Positions 32,496-40,161 of a stretch of DNA of 62,305 nucleotides are shown here, one piece after another. The stretch's first letter is position 1; each line of letters starts with the position of its first letter. The notes below the pieces were generated by a model. That model made no database searches, had not been told where the DNA came from, and saw only the letters and a program-made list of their open reading frames with translations. The position numbers were made by a program, and so were the translations under genes. Source of the stretch: an uncultured Slackia sp. (GTDB lineage Bacteria > Actinomycetota > Coriobacteriia > Coriobacteriales > Eggerthellaceae); NCBI RefSeq assembly GCF_959608125.1, contig NZ_CAUHPG010000011.1, forward strand, positions 1-62,305. The letters run 5' to 3'.

Positions 32496-32753
32496 GCGCC
32501 TTTCGAGTGCAGGTCGGCGCGTTTCCTGCATACGTCAGTATTTCCGCACGGCGTGCCGTGCAAGGAGGAAGGGCGGCGGGCCGCGCGCCAAGGGGGTAGG
32601 AGCGCGGCCGTCTTCGGAAAAGCATTTCGTGGAATCCAGCGCAGCCCGGGCGGGCGAACCCGTAATGCTGCCGCCTGCGAATCGCCGGCCGCCCGAAACG
32701 GAAAGGGGCGCCCGTCTCAGGCGGCTGCTGCTTTCGCGGTGGATGTTAACCAC
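32470..32753 (-). ncRNA. candidate structured small RNA, about 285 nt
   Basis: Bounded by a near-consensus promoter (32760-32788) and a perfect terminator, and without a credible protein frame. The minus-strand transcript is predicted to fold into several GC-rich hairpins: GCCGCCTG pairing with CAGGCGGC around an inner stem, GCCGCGC...GCGCGCGGC, GCACGGC-ACG-CCGTGC and TGCAGG...CCTGCA. Between two of them it carries TTCCTCCTTG (32561-32570 on the plus strand) and in a loop CTCCTACCCCCTT. Both pyrimidine-rich stretches are complementary to Shine-Dalgarno sequences, as in C-rich Gram-positive regulatory RNAs. I see no tmRNA, RNase P, SRP or T-box signature. It could instead be a long leader of the MFS-CBS gene 190 bp downstream. 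Confidence 0.6.
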
Positions 32754-32759
32754 AGGAAA

Positions 32760-32788
32760 CTTATACCGCGTCATTTCGCTCGAGTCAA
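32760..32788 (-). promoter_or_regulatory. sigma-70 promoter driving the candidate RNA
   Basis: On the minus strand TTGACT (32783-32788), exactly 17 bp, TATAAG (32760-32765). Transcription should start near 32753. Confidence 0.82.
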
Positions 32789-32964
32789 GAGATTTTTCGA
32801 TGAAAGTGCAATTATTCAGATAAACAAACTAGGTCAAAACAGAAACAAGACTATGAACTGGGATAATACGCACGTTCACGAGATCATTACGAGAAAACGA
32901 CGCCCCGCACACTCTGATTTCATAGCCGCGCGCCGGCTTATTTCGCTAATTGTTACAAAAATGG

Positions 32965-32992
32965 TTGCAATTAAAATCGCGTTGGGTAGAAT
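32965..32992 (+). promoter_or_regulatory. ahpC promoter with overlapping inverted repeat
   Basis: TTGCAA (32965-32970), 16 bp, TAGAAT (32987-32992), giving a leader of about 60 nt. The inverted repeat TAATTG (32947-32952) / CAATTA (32968-32973) overlaps the -35 box and could be an operator. It does not match the PerR box that I know. Confidence 0.6.
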
Positions 32993-33058
32993 GGGTTGCG
33001 TCACATAGAGATGGCGGGAAACGAAACCCCCGCCGCATACCTTTCAAGGAGTTATACC

Positions 33059-33622
33059 ATGTCTTTGATCAACAAGGAAATCGCCGACTTCTCCGTCGAA
33101 GCTTTCTACCAGGACGACTTCAAGACCGTCACCAAGAACGACGTTCTGGGCAAGTGGAGCGTGTTCTTCTTCTATCCCGCCGACTTCACCTTCGTCTGCC
33201 CGACCGAGCTGGAGGACCTCGCCAACAAGTACGAGGAGTTCCAGAAGATCGGCTGCGAGATCTACTCCGTCTCCACCGACACTCACTTCGTGCACAAGGC
33301 CTGGCATGACGAGTCCGAGCGCATCAAGAAGATCCAGTACCCCATGCTCGCCGACCCGACCCATGCCCTGGCCAAGGACTTCAAGGTCCTGATCAAGGAG
33401 AACGGCCTCGCCGAGCGCGGCACCTTCATCGTCGACCCCGAGGGCCGCATCCAGTCCTACCAGGTAAACGCCGGCGGCGTCGGTCGTAACGCCGACGAGC
33501 TGCTCCGCCTGGTCCAGGCCTGCCAGTTCGTCGCCGAGCACGGCGATCAGGTCTGCCCTGCCAAGTGGCAGCCGGGCGGCGAGACCCTCAAGCCGAGCCT
33601 CGATCTGGTCGGCCAGCTGTAA
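33059..33622 (+). CDS. ahpC: alkyl hydroperoxide reductase subunit C (2-Cys peroxiredoxin)
   Basis: This 187-residue typical AhpC reduces hydrogen peroxide and organic hydroperoxides. The peroxidatic cysteine is C47 in FVCPTE and the resolving cysteine C166 in QVCPAKW, both in the expected places. The GGVGRN and WQPGGETLKPSLDLVGQL tail match the E. coli-type decameric group. AAGGAG lies 8 bases before ATG. Codon use is extremely biased to C-ending codons, the strongest in the window, indicating very high expression. The gene is followed by a terminator and then the AhpF-like reductase, which should give more AhpC than reductase. Confidence 0.96.
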   Translation: MSLINKEIADFSVEAFYQDDFKTVTKNDVLGKWSVFFFYPADFTFVCPTELEDLANKYEEFQKIGCEIYSVSTDTHFVHKAWHDESERIKKIQYPMLADPTHALAKDFKVLIKENGLAERGTFIVDPEGRIQSYQVNAGGVGRNADELLRLVQACQFVAEHGDQVCPAKWQPGGETLKPSLDLVGQL

Positions 33623-33687
33623 GTCCGGACGCTTTCGGCCGTTCGGCCGCGCCGGACGGCGTTATCCGGAAACGAACAAGAATCCCG

Positions 33688-33714
33688 AAGAGGCCGCCAT
33701 CGCGGCCTCTTTTT
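33688..33714 (+). terminator. terminator/attenuator between ahpC and the reductase gene
   Basis: The 9-bp perfect stem AGAGGCCGC/GCGGCCTCT with loop CATC is followed by TTTT. No separate promoter for the reductase is obvious, so partial read-through is likely. Confidence 0.85.
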
Positions 33715-33732
33715 CTGCAAAGGAACGTTTAT

Positions 33733-35376
33733 ATGGAACATAAGGATATATATGACGCCGTCGTCGTGGGCGGCGGCCCCGCCGGTCTCACCGCGGCCTT
33801 GTATCTGGCGCGCGCCCGCATGCGCGTGCTCGTCGTCGAGAAGGATCGCTTCGGCGGCCAGATCGCCATCACGTCCGAAGTGGTGAACTATCCGGGCGTC
33901 GAGAAGGTTTCAGGCGCGGCGTTGACCGATACTATGCGCGCGCAGGCCGCATCCTTCGGCGCCGAGTTCATGGCGGCCGAGGTGCTCGGTCTGGATATGG
34001 ACGGCGATGTGAAGACCGTGCGTACGTCGAAGGGCGACCTGGGTGCCTTCGCCGTGTTGGTCGCTACCGGCGCCCGCCCGCGTCGCGCGGGCATCGAGGG
34101 CGAGGACCGTTTCGCGGGCCGCGGCGTGGGTTATTGCGCCACCTGCGACGGCGAGTTCTTCGCGGGCAAAGAGGTGTTCGTCATCGGCGGCGGCTTCTCT
34201 GCGGCCGAAGAGGGCGTGTTCTTGACCAAATACGCCGACCACGTGACTATCCTCGTGCGCGGAGACGATTTCACCTGTGCTCCCGGCGCCGCCGCCGCGG
34301 CTCGCGATCACGAGAAGGTCACCGTGCTGACGAATACGGAAGCAACCGCCATCGAAGGCGGCGAGCTCATGCGTGCGCTGCATTATCGCAACAACGTCAC
34401 GGGCGAAGAGTTCGTCTATCGCGCTCCCGAAGGCGACACGTTCGGCCTGTTCGTGTTCGCGGGCTACGAGCCTGCGACCGAGCTTGCGGCCGACTTGGCC
34501 GAGATGACCGAATGGGGCTATATCGTCACCGACGAGGGCCAGCGCACCGCCGCGCCCGGCCTGTTCGCGGCGGGCGATGTATGCTCCAAGGAGCTGCGTC
34601 AGGTGGTCACCGCCACGGCCGACGGCGCGAAGGCCGCGGCATCGATCGAGCATTACGCGGTGCAGATGCAGCAGAAGACAGGTATCGTTCCCGTGCGCGT
34701 CGAGCAGGCCGCCGCTGGGGCGCAGGCCGAGCAACCCGAGGCTGCGCCTCAGGCCGGCTCCGCCGCCGTTTCCGATCTTTTCGACGAAAGCATGCTGGCT
34801 CAGCTGGGCGCGGTGTTCTCCCGCATGGCGGCTCCGGTCGTGCTCGAGCTGCATGAAAACGCGTCCGCTGCTTCGGCCGAGCTCGTCGCATACGCCGAGG
34901 CGCTCGCGGGGCTGACCGACCGCGTGGACGTGGTGCGCGGCGAGGCCGCTCCTGCCGACGCGGCTCCGTTCGTGCGCGTGCTGCGCGCCGACGGAACCGA
35001 CAGCGGCCTGGCCTTCCACGGCGTGCCGGGCGGCCACGAGTTCACCTCGTTCGTCTTGGGCCTGTATAACGTGGCGGGCCCCGGCCAGCCGCTCGACGAC
35101 GCCGCGCGCGAACGAATCGCTGCGGTGCAGGGCCCGGTCGACATCAAGGTGATCGTTTCGCTTTCGTGCACCATGTGCCCCGAAACGGTGGTCGCCGCAC
35201 AGCGCATCGCCGCCGAAAACGAGGGCGTGCGCGCCGAGGTCTACGACATTGCCCATGCACCCGAGCTCAAGGAGCGCTACAACGTGATGAGTGTGCCGTG
35301 TGTCGTGGTGAACGACGGCGAAAAGGTCCTGTTCGGACGTAAGAACATCGAGCAGATGCTCGACGACCTGGCGTAA
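33733..35376 (+). CDS. AhpF-like disulfide reductase: thioredoxin-reductase module with C-terminal AhpF-N-like module
   Basis: The protein has 547 residues. Residues 1-~310 form a thioredoxin-reductase flavoprotein: FAD loop VVVGGGPAGLTAA, redox pair C135-ATC-138 in GYCATCDG, nucleotide loop VIGGGFSAAEEG and GLFAAGDVCSKELRQ. Residues ~350-547 are two thioredoxin folds like the N-terminal domain of AhpF, the second with C479-TM-C482. In E. coli AhpF the thioredoxin-like part comes first; here the order is reversed with an Ala/Gln/Pro-rich linker. The HRRxxxR NADPH motif is not visible (VRGDDFTC instead), which fits NADH use. It is expected to pass electrons to AhpC, whose gene is 110 bp upstream. 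RBS AAAGGA lies 8 bases before ATG. Confidence 0.9.
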   Translation: MEHKDIYDAVVVGGGPAGLTAALYLARARMRVLVVEKDRFGGQIAITSEVVNYPGVEKVSGAALTDTMRAQAASFGAEFMAAEVLGLDMDGDVKTVRTSKGDLGAFAVLVATGARPRRAGIEGEDRFAGRGVGYCATCDGEFFAGKEVFVIGGGFSAAEEGVFLTKYADHVTILVRGDDFTCAPGAAAAARDHEKVTVLTNTEATAIEGGELMRALHYRNNVTGEEFVYRAPEGDTFGLFVFAGYEPATELAADLAEMTEWGYIVTDEGQRTAAPGLFAAGDVCSKELRQVVTATADGAKAAASIEHYAVQMQQKTGIVPVRVEQAAAGAQAEQPEAAPQAGSAAVSDLFDESMLAQLGAVFSRMAAPVVLELHENASAASAELVAYAEALAGLTDRVDVVRGEAAPADAAPFVRVLRADGTDSGLAFHGVPGGHEFTSFVLGLYNVAGPGQPLDDAARERIAAVQGPVDIKVIVSLSCTMCPETVVAAQRIAAENEGVRAEVYDIAHAPELKERYNVMSVPCVVVNDGEKVLFGRKNIEQMLDDLA

Positions 35377-35488
35377 GCGTTCCCGCTTCGCCGAAACGGA
35401 CGCCCTGGTCGCGTGCGGCCGTCTTCCCTGAAGAACGAGGTTGAAGACGAGCTGCGCGCGCCGGGGCGTTTTTGCGCTTGAAGGCGTT

Positions 35489-36034
35489 TTAGAAAGCGCT
35501 CGTTTGCCGCAAGTCGTATTCGAGTTGGCAGTCGAATGGCTCTTTCTCGACATGCGCAGGGCTTATATAGGCCGCGTCGATGCAGCCGACGGATTCATAG
35601 AACGCCTGCGTTTCGATGGCGGAATGCGATGAAAGGTAGAGCTTGTCCGCCCCTTGCTTGCGCGCCCAACGGGCGGCCGATCGGAAGAGCTCTCGTCCGA
35701 TGCCTTGGCCGCGCATATCGGCCGAAACGAAGAGGTCGCACAGGTCGCGATAGATTCCGTTCGGGCCGAGGGGCTCCGGATCGACGGATACGAACCCTTT
35801 GAGCGAACCGTCGCTGAAGGCTCCGAGGAGCAAGCCGCCGCGTTCGACGAGGTTGCGCAGATGGGCGATGAGCTCTTGATAGTCTTGTTCGTCCCAGTCG
35901 TCGACGAAGGGGTCGATCTCGATCGTCCATGCGCCGTTTCGCCATCGACGGCATAGGTCGACGTCTTGACGGCGGATGAAGTCGGAGAAAAGCCCTCTGT
36001 CGATCGAGTGCGATTCTATGATGCGGCAGTGCAT
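35489..36034 (-). CDS. GNAT family N-acetyltransferase
   Basis: This 181-residue single GNAT domain has the acetyl-CoA pyrophosphate loop DMRGQGIGRELF (R/Q-x-x-G-x-G/A), the preceding strand LCDLFVSA and the following helix with YLSSHSAIETQAFYESVG. The fold is clear, but the acceptor (small molecule or protein) is unknown. AAAGGAA lies upstream of ATG. It converges with the ahpC-reductase operon and is co-directional with sstT, whose terminator lies 67 bp upstream. Confidence 0.88.
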   Translation of the reverse strand: MHCRIIESHSIDRGLFSDFIRRQDVDLCRRWRNGAWTIEIDPFVDDWDEQDYQELIAHLRNLVERGGLLLGAFSDGSLKGFVSVDPEPLGPNGIYRDLCDLFVSADMRGQGIGRELFRSAARWARKQGADKLYLSSHSAIETQAFYESVGCIDAAYISPAHVEKEPFDCQLEYDLRQTSAF

Positions 36035-36100
36035 TGCGCATTCCTTTCGTTCTGCTGGAGGAGGGGATGGGATACGGCGCGCATCGTTGCGCGACGATAC

Positions 36101-36128
36101 AAAAAAGGAGCCGCATGCGGCTCCTTTT
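36101..36128. terminator. terminator after sstT
   Basis: The near-perfect palindrome AAAAGGAGCCGC-AT-GCGGCTCCTTTT lies 20 bases after the sstT stop. Its A/T flanks work on both strands. Confidence 0.9.
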
Positions 36129-36147
36129 CATGGTAAGCGAAAGGAAT

Positions 36148-37386
36148 TTATTTTTCCCACTCGCTATAGTCGATGACCTGGCCGTTCTTGCGGCGCTCGC
36201 GGTATTCCGCGGCGGCCGTGAACAGGACGTCGGTAGAGGAGTTCAGCGCGGTCTCGCAGGAGTCCTGGATCACGCCGATGATGAAGCCGACGGCCACGAC
36301 CTGCATGGCGATGTCGTTGCCGATTCCGAACAGCGAGCATGCAAGCGGGATGAGCATGAGCGAGCCGCCCGCGACGCCGGATGCGCCGCATGCGGACACG
36401 GCGGCCAGCACGGACAGGATCACGGCGGTGGGAAGGTCGACGGAGATGCCCAGGGTATGGGAAGCGGCCATGGCCATGACGGTGATGGTGACGGCCGCGC
36501 CGCCCATGTTGATGGTGGCGCCCAGCGGGATGGAGACGGAGTAGACGTCTTTATCCAGCTTGAGCTTGCGGCACAGCTCCATGTTCACGGGGATGTTCGC
36601 GGCGGAGCTGCGGGTGAAAAACGCCGTGAGACCGGATTCCTTCAGCGTGCGGATGACCAGCGGATAGGGGTTTTTGCGGGTGAAGAAGTAGACGATGAGC
36701 GGGTTGGCGACGAAGGCCAGGAACGCCATGCAGCCGACAAGAACCAGCAGCAGCTTGCCGTATTCGGTGAAGATTTCGAGGCCGTTGGTGGACACGGCGG
36801 TATACACCAGGCCGAAGATGCCGAAGGGGGCGAGGCTGATGACCCAGCGCACGACGTGACCCACGGCGTCGGAGATGTCGGTGAAGATGTTCTTGGTAGC
36901 TTCGGAGGCGATGCGCAATGCCACGCCCAGAAGGACGCCCCATGCGAGGATGCCCAGGTAGTTGGCGTTGACGAGGGCGTCGACGGGGTTTGCCACCAGA
37001 TTCATGACGAGCGTGCTCAAAACTTCGCCGACGCCTTCGGGCGATGCCTTGTCGGCCGCCTCGAGGCCTTCGAGCGTGAGTTCGATCGGGAAGAGGTAGC
37101 TTGCGACGACGGCCACAAGCGCGGCGATGAAGGTGCAAAGCACGTAAAGCGCGACGATCGTCTTCATGGACCCGTCGGCGCGCGCATTGGTGAGCGCGGC
37201 GATGACCAGGAAGAAGACGAGGATGGGCGCAACCGCCTTGAGGGCGCCGACGAAAAGGTCGCCGAAGATGCTGAGCCACGTGAGGGTCGGTGCGACGACG
37301 CCGAGCACGGCGCCGAAGACGAGGAAGACCAGGATTCTCTTGATGAGGCTGATCTCGTTCCATTTTTGCCAGATTTTTTTCACCAC
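36148..37386 (-). CDS. sstT: serine/threonine:sodium symporter
   Basis: This 412-residue member of the dicarboxylate/amino acid:cation symporter family is nearly superimposable on E. coli SstT: GDLFVGALKAVAPILVFFLV, FFTRSSAANIPVNMELC, the two serine-rich hairpin regions, SIPLGATINMGGAAVTI and GFIIGVIQDSCETALNSS. It imports serine and threonine with sodium; in an amino-acid-fermenting anaerobe serine is a direct carbon and energy source. Length and all core motifs are normal. AAAGGAC lies 6 bases before ATG. It is a single-gene unit with terminators on both sides. Confidence 0.95.
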   Translation of the reverse strand: MVKKIWQKWNEISLIKRILVFLVFGAVLGVVAPTLTWLSIFGDLFVGALKAVAPILVFFLVIAALTNARADGSMKTIVALYVLCTFIAALVAVVASYLFPIELTLEGLEAADKASPEGVGEVLSTLVMNLVANPVDALVNANYLGILAWGVLLGVALRIASEATKNIFTDISDAVGHVVRWVISLAPFGIFGLVYTAVSTNGLEIFTEYGKLLLVLVGCMAFLAFVANPLIVYFFTRKNPYPLVIRTLKESGLTAFFTRSSAANIPVNMELCRKLKLDKDVYSVSIPLGATINMGGAAVTITVMAMAASHTLGISVDLPTAVILSVLAAVSACGASGVAGGSLMLIPLACSLFGIGNDIAMQVVAVGFIIGVIQDSCETALNSSTDVLFTAAAEYRERRKNGQVIDYSEWEK

Positions 37387-37527
37387 AGGTCCTTTCGTTC
37401 ATCGATGGATCGCGGCGCGACTGATTCGAATACTATCGATGCAGTCGCGCTGGCCACCTGAAATGTCATGGGTGCCACTATAGCCGTTTCGCGTTTTGTT
37501 TCGCTGGAGTACCTCCCAAATAGGGTA

Positions 37528-37560
37528 AAGGGCCGCTCGCGGGTGCGAGTGGCCCTTCTT
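37528..37560 (-). terminator. terminator after the histidine kinase gene
   Basis: A 13-bp stem (AAGGGCCGCTCGC with one G-T pair) and 4-base loop, 54 bp after the kinase stop, with T-rich sequence beyond on the minus strand. Confidence 0.75.
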
Positions 37561-37613
37561 CGGGGAGAATTCGACCGATACGCGTTCGTCGTCGCGCAGT
37601 CGGCAGCGCCTGT

Positions 37614-39254
37614 TTACGCTTTCCGGCATGCGGCTTCGGTGCATGCCGGCCGTTGCTTTTGCCGAGGCGTCGCGGGCAAGGTCATCGTGGCGACGAATCC
37701 TCCCTGCCGTCCGCTCGAGAACTCGACGCGTCCCTCATGTGCCGCGGCGATGCGGGCCACCAGCGAGAGGCCGAGTCCGTGTTCGTTAAGTCCGATGAGG
37801 TCTTTCGGTTCGAGCAGGGGTCGATCGCGCGAGGGTTCGCTTTCCGTCGCCGCCTGTGCGGCGTCGGGGCAGTATTCGTGATAATGGGGCGGCGGCACGG
37901 GGCCTTCCGACGAGCTTTCGTCCGGTCGGTCGAGGGAGATGTCGTAGGCCTCGCGATTGAGCCGCGCGATCAGCGCTTCGTCGAGCCCCTTGCCGTCGTC
38001 GGCCGCGCCGATGACGGTCTTGCCGTCGATTGTATCGACGAATAGACGTATCGTGCATCCCTTCTCGTTGTGTCTGATGGCGTTATCGACCAGGTTGCGC
38101 AGCGCTCTGTCGATGAGGCGTTCGTCGATCGACGGGGTCGAGTTTTGCGCGCGTGCGGTCACGTCGGCCTCGATTTCGAACGGTCCGTCGGGGTAGGTGT
38201 TCGCATAGTCGGCGGCGATGTTGCGAACCGTTCGCGCGATTCTTGCGGGCTTCATATCGACGGGCTGCATGTCGTATTCGAGCTTCGAGGCTATGTTGAG
38301 GTCAGACACCAGGTCGCGAATGCGCGCATTCTGTCGTTCGATGATGCGTGCCGATTCCCGCGTCGATTCGCCCGCCGTGTCGTCCGAGGCGATGCGTTCG
38401 GCGTGGCCCATGGATATCGCCAGGGGCGTCCTGACGTCGTGGCTGACTCCCGATACCCATCGTTTGCGCGCCTCGTCTTTGCGGCGCATGACGGCGCTTG
38501 CTGCATTGATCGTCTCGCCTACGTCTTTCAGCGAGCCTTTGAGCTGTACGTGGACGGGCTTGCCGCATGCAAGTTCGTCGAGGGCTTCGATCATGGGCGC
38601 GATGCTTTTCGCCACGCGCCGCTTCGACACCATGTAGACGAGATAGAGCACGGCCGCATCGACGAAGAAGATGAACAATGCGTACAAGGGCATATGCGCC
38701 AGGCTTTGCTGGGGCAGATACGACACGATGTTCATGGCATAGGAGTCTTTCGGGAATCCCGTGACGAGCAGCCCATCGTCTCGTTTGCAGACGAAGCAGG
38801 GAAAATCGTCCAGGTATCCCGATCGCGAGAATACCGCCACTTCCGACAGGGTGTAAGGGCGAAGCACGCTTTCGGGCGCATTGCGGCTCCATAGAATCTC
38901 GCCTTCCTCCGAAAGGAGCATGGCCCAGCATTGCTCGTAATCCATCCAGGCGGCTTCGCTTTCGTGCAGGGCATATGTGCCGTCTTCGCCGCGGACGAGC
39001 TTGTCGCCGATGGTCAGCGTGATGCTTTTCGGAGATCCGTTGCCGAACGCCTGCGTGTTCTCGTAGATGGCGATGCCTATATAAAGGAAAAGGTCTAAGA
39101 CGAGCAGCGCGACGCAGACCGCGGAGAATGCGACGGCCTGCTTGCCGAAGAAGAACGGCGCGGACGCTTTTTTCCGGGCCCGCTCTGCCCGACGGCGGGC
39201 GGATTTGTCGGAGCGTCGCGGGTTTCGCGCGGACTCCGTTTTCGCATCGTTCAT
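37614..39254 (-). CDS. sensor histidine kinase
   Basis: This 546-residue kinase starts with a strongly basic cytoplasmic N-terminus (~35 residues), then TM1 (~40-65), a ~115-residue extracytoplasmic domain, TM2 (~190-210), the phospho-acceptor box GVSHDVRTPLAISMGH, the N box ALRNLVDNAIRHNEKG, G1 AADDGKGLD and G2 EHGLGLSLV. Between G1 and G2 the ATP lid is enlarged by about 45 residues rich in Pro, Asp, Glu and Ser. It starts 2 bases after the stop of its response regulator. Divergent from a BceAB-like transporter, it may control it, but the sensor domain is larger than in classical BceS kinases. Confidence 0.92.
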   Translation of the reverse strand: MNDAKTESARNPRRSDKSARRRAERARKKASAPFFFGKQAVAFSAVCVALLVLDLFLYIGIAIYENTQAFGNGSPKSITLTIGDKLVRGEDGTYALHESEAAWMDYEQCWAMLLSEEGEILWSRNAPESVLRPYTLSEVAVFSRSGYLDDFPCFVCKRDDGLLVTGFPKDSYAMNIVSYLPQQSLAHMPLYALFIFFVDAAVLYLVYMVSKRRVAKSIAPMIEALDELACGKPVHVQLKGSLKDVGETINAASAVMRRKDEARKRWVSGVSHDVRTPLAISMGHAERIASDDTAGESTRESARIIERQNARIRDLVSDLNIASKLEYDMQPVDMKPARIARTVRNIAADYANTYPDGPFEIEADVTARAQNSTPSIDERLIDRALRNLVDNAIRHNEKGCTIRLFVDTIDGKTVIGAADDGKGLDEALIARLNREAYDISLDRPDESSSEGPVPPPHYHEYCPDAAQAATESEPSRDRPLLEPKDLIGLNEHGLGLSLVARIAAAHEGRVEFSSGRQGGFVATMTLPATPRQKQRPACTEAACRKA

Positions 39255-39256
39255 GG

Positions 39257-39976
39257 TCAGCGCTCCTTATGGGCGACCAGCTTGTATCCGATGCCTTTCG
39301 CCGTGACGAGCGAGCGGGGGTGCGACGGGTCGGCTTCGATTTTTTCGCGTATGCGGCGTACATGCGTCATAAGCGATTGCTCGTACCCGAACGAATCGCC
39401 CCATGCGGCCTCGCAGAGGGCGTCGGTGGTGACGATGCGCCCTGCATTGCGCGCCAGGGCTTCGAGAAGAGCGCGTTCTTTCACGGTGAGCGAGAGATGC
39501 TCGCCCGTGTCCTTGCGATGTACGTCTGCGTTGTCCAGGTCGAGCACGCAATCGGCGAGCTCGACGGTCTCGGGGTCGGCCGGGTAGCAGCGACGCAGCA
39601 CGGCCGCGATGCGCAAGACGAGTTCCTGGGGGCTGAACGGCTTGGTCACGTAATCGTCGGCGCCCGACCGAAGGCCCGAAAGCCGGTCGTCGGTCTCGTC
39701 TTTAGCGGTAAGGAATATTACGGGAAGAGGCGAGTCCGAATCGAATGCGCGCAGGTATTGGCATAGCGCGAATCCGTCGCCGTCGGGAAGCATCACATCG
39801 AGCAACGCGAGCTCCGGCTTCACGCGTCGAAACGCTTCGAGCGCCTCTTTGACGTTTCCCGCCTGCGTGACGTTGGAGAATCCCTCGGCGGCAAGCATCG
39901 ATGCCACCATACGGCGCAGTTCCGGTTCGTCGTCTACGAGGAGAATGCGTCGTGATTTCAGATTCGCATCGCTCAT
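39257..39976 (-). CDS. OmpR-family response regulator
   Basis: This 239-residue regulator has a receiver domain VDDE, the Asp in LALLDVMLPDGDG, Thr in IFLTAKDE and Lys in YVTKPF. The winged helix has LSLTVKERALLEAL, LMTHVRRIREKI and KGIGYKLVAH. ATG 39976 has GGAG 8 bases upstream. It is first in a two-gene operon with its kinase (2-base gap) and divergent from the ABC transporter over 185 bp. That spacer contains a GTCAGG direct repeat with an 11-bp period (40052-40068), the expected site type for this family. Confidence 0.93.
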   Translation of the reverse strand: MSDANLKSRRILLVDDEPELRRMVASMLAAEGFSNVTQAGNVKEALEAFRRVKPELALLDVMLPDGDGFALCQYLRAFDSDSPLPVIFLTAKDETDDRLSGLRSGADDYVTKPFSPQELVLRIAAVLRRCYPADPETVELADCVLDLDNADVHRKDTGEHLSLTVKERALLEALARNAGRIVTTDALCEAAWGDSFGYEQSLMTHVRRIREKIEADPSHPRSLVTAKGIGYKLVAHKER

Positions 39977-40051
39977 GGCATACGCTCCTTTCTCGTTCTC
40001 GCTCCCATTAAAGCACGCGTGTCGTCGTCGTGGACGAGGCGGCTTCTTTTC

Positions 40052-40068
40052 GTCAGGCAAATGTCAGG
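40052..40068 (+). promoter_or_regulatory. GTCAGG direct repeat, 11-bp period, candidate response-regulator site
   Basis: GTCAGG at 40052-40057 and again at 40063-40068, one helical turn apart on the same face, in the divergent spacer between the OmpR-type regulator and the ABC transporter. OmpR-family dimers bind such head-to-tail repeats. Confidence 0.5.
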
Positions 40069-40082
40069 TCGGCTCAAGGTTG

Positions 40083-40132
40083 GCGCCGGCGCCCCCCGAT
40101 ATCGTTGGTGCAGACGATATTCGCGCCGGCGC
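40083..40132 (+). repeat. large inverted repeat in the leader of the ABC transporter operon
   Basis: Two copies of the self-complementary GCGCCGGCGC (40083-40092 and 40123-40132) enclose the inverted repeat ATATCG/CGATAT (40099-40104/40115-40120). Together they can fold into one long hairpin 30 bases upstream of the ATPase start. No T-run follows. Confidence 0.55.
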
Positions 40133-40161
40133 ACGCCGGGGTTCGACGAGAGGAGGCGGCT

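Noticed and set aside
32470..32765. Known RNA classes for the structured unit (cobalamin riboswitch, T-box, tmRNA, RNase P, SRP RNA)
   Set aside because: I looked for their invariant cores and found only short chance matches (for example CCGAAGAC), in the wrong order and context.
35377..35488. Terminator between the AhpF-like gene and the convergent acetyltransferase gene
   Set aside because: No convincing stem with T-run could be drawn in this 112-bp spacer.
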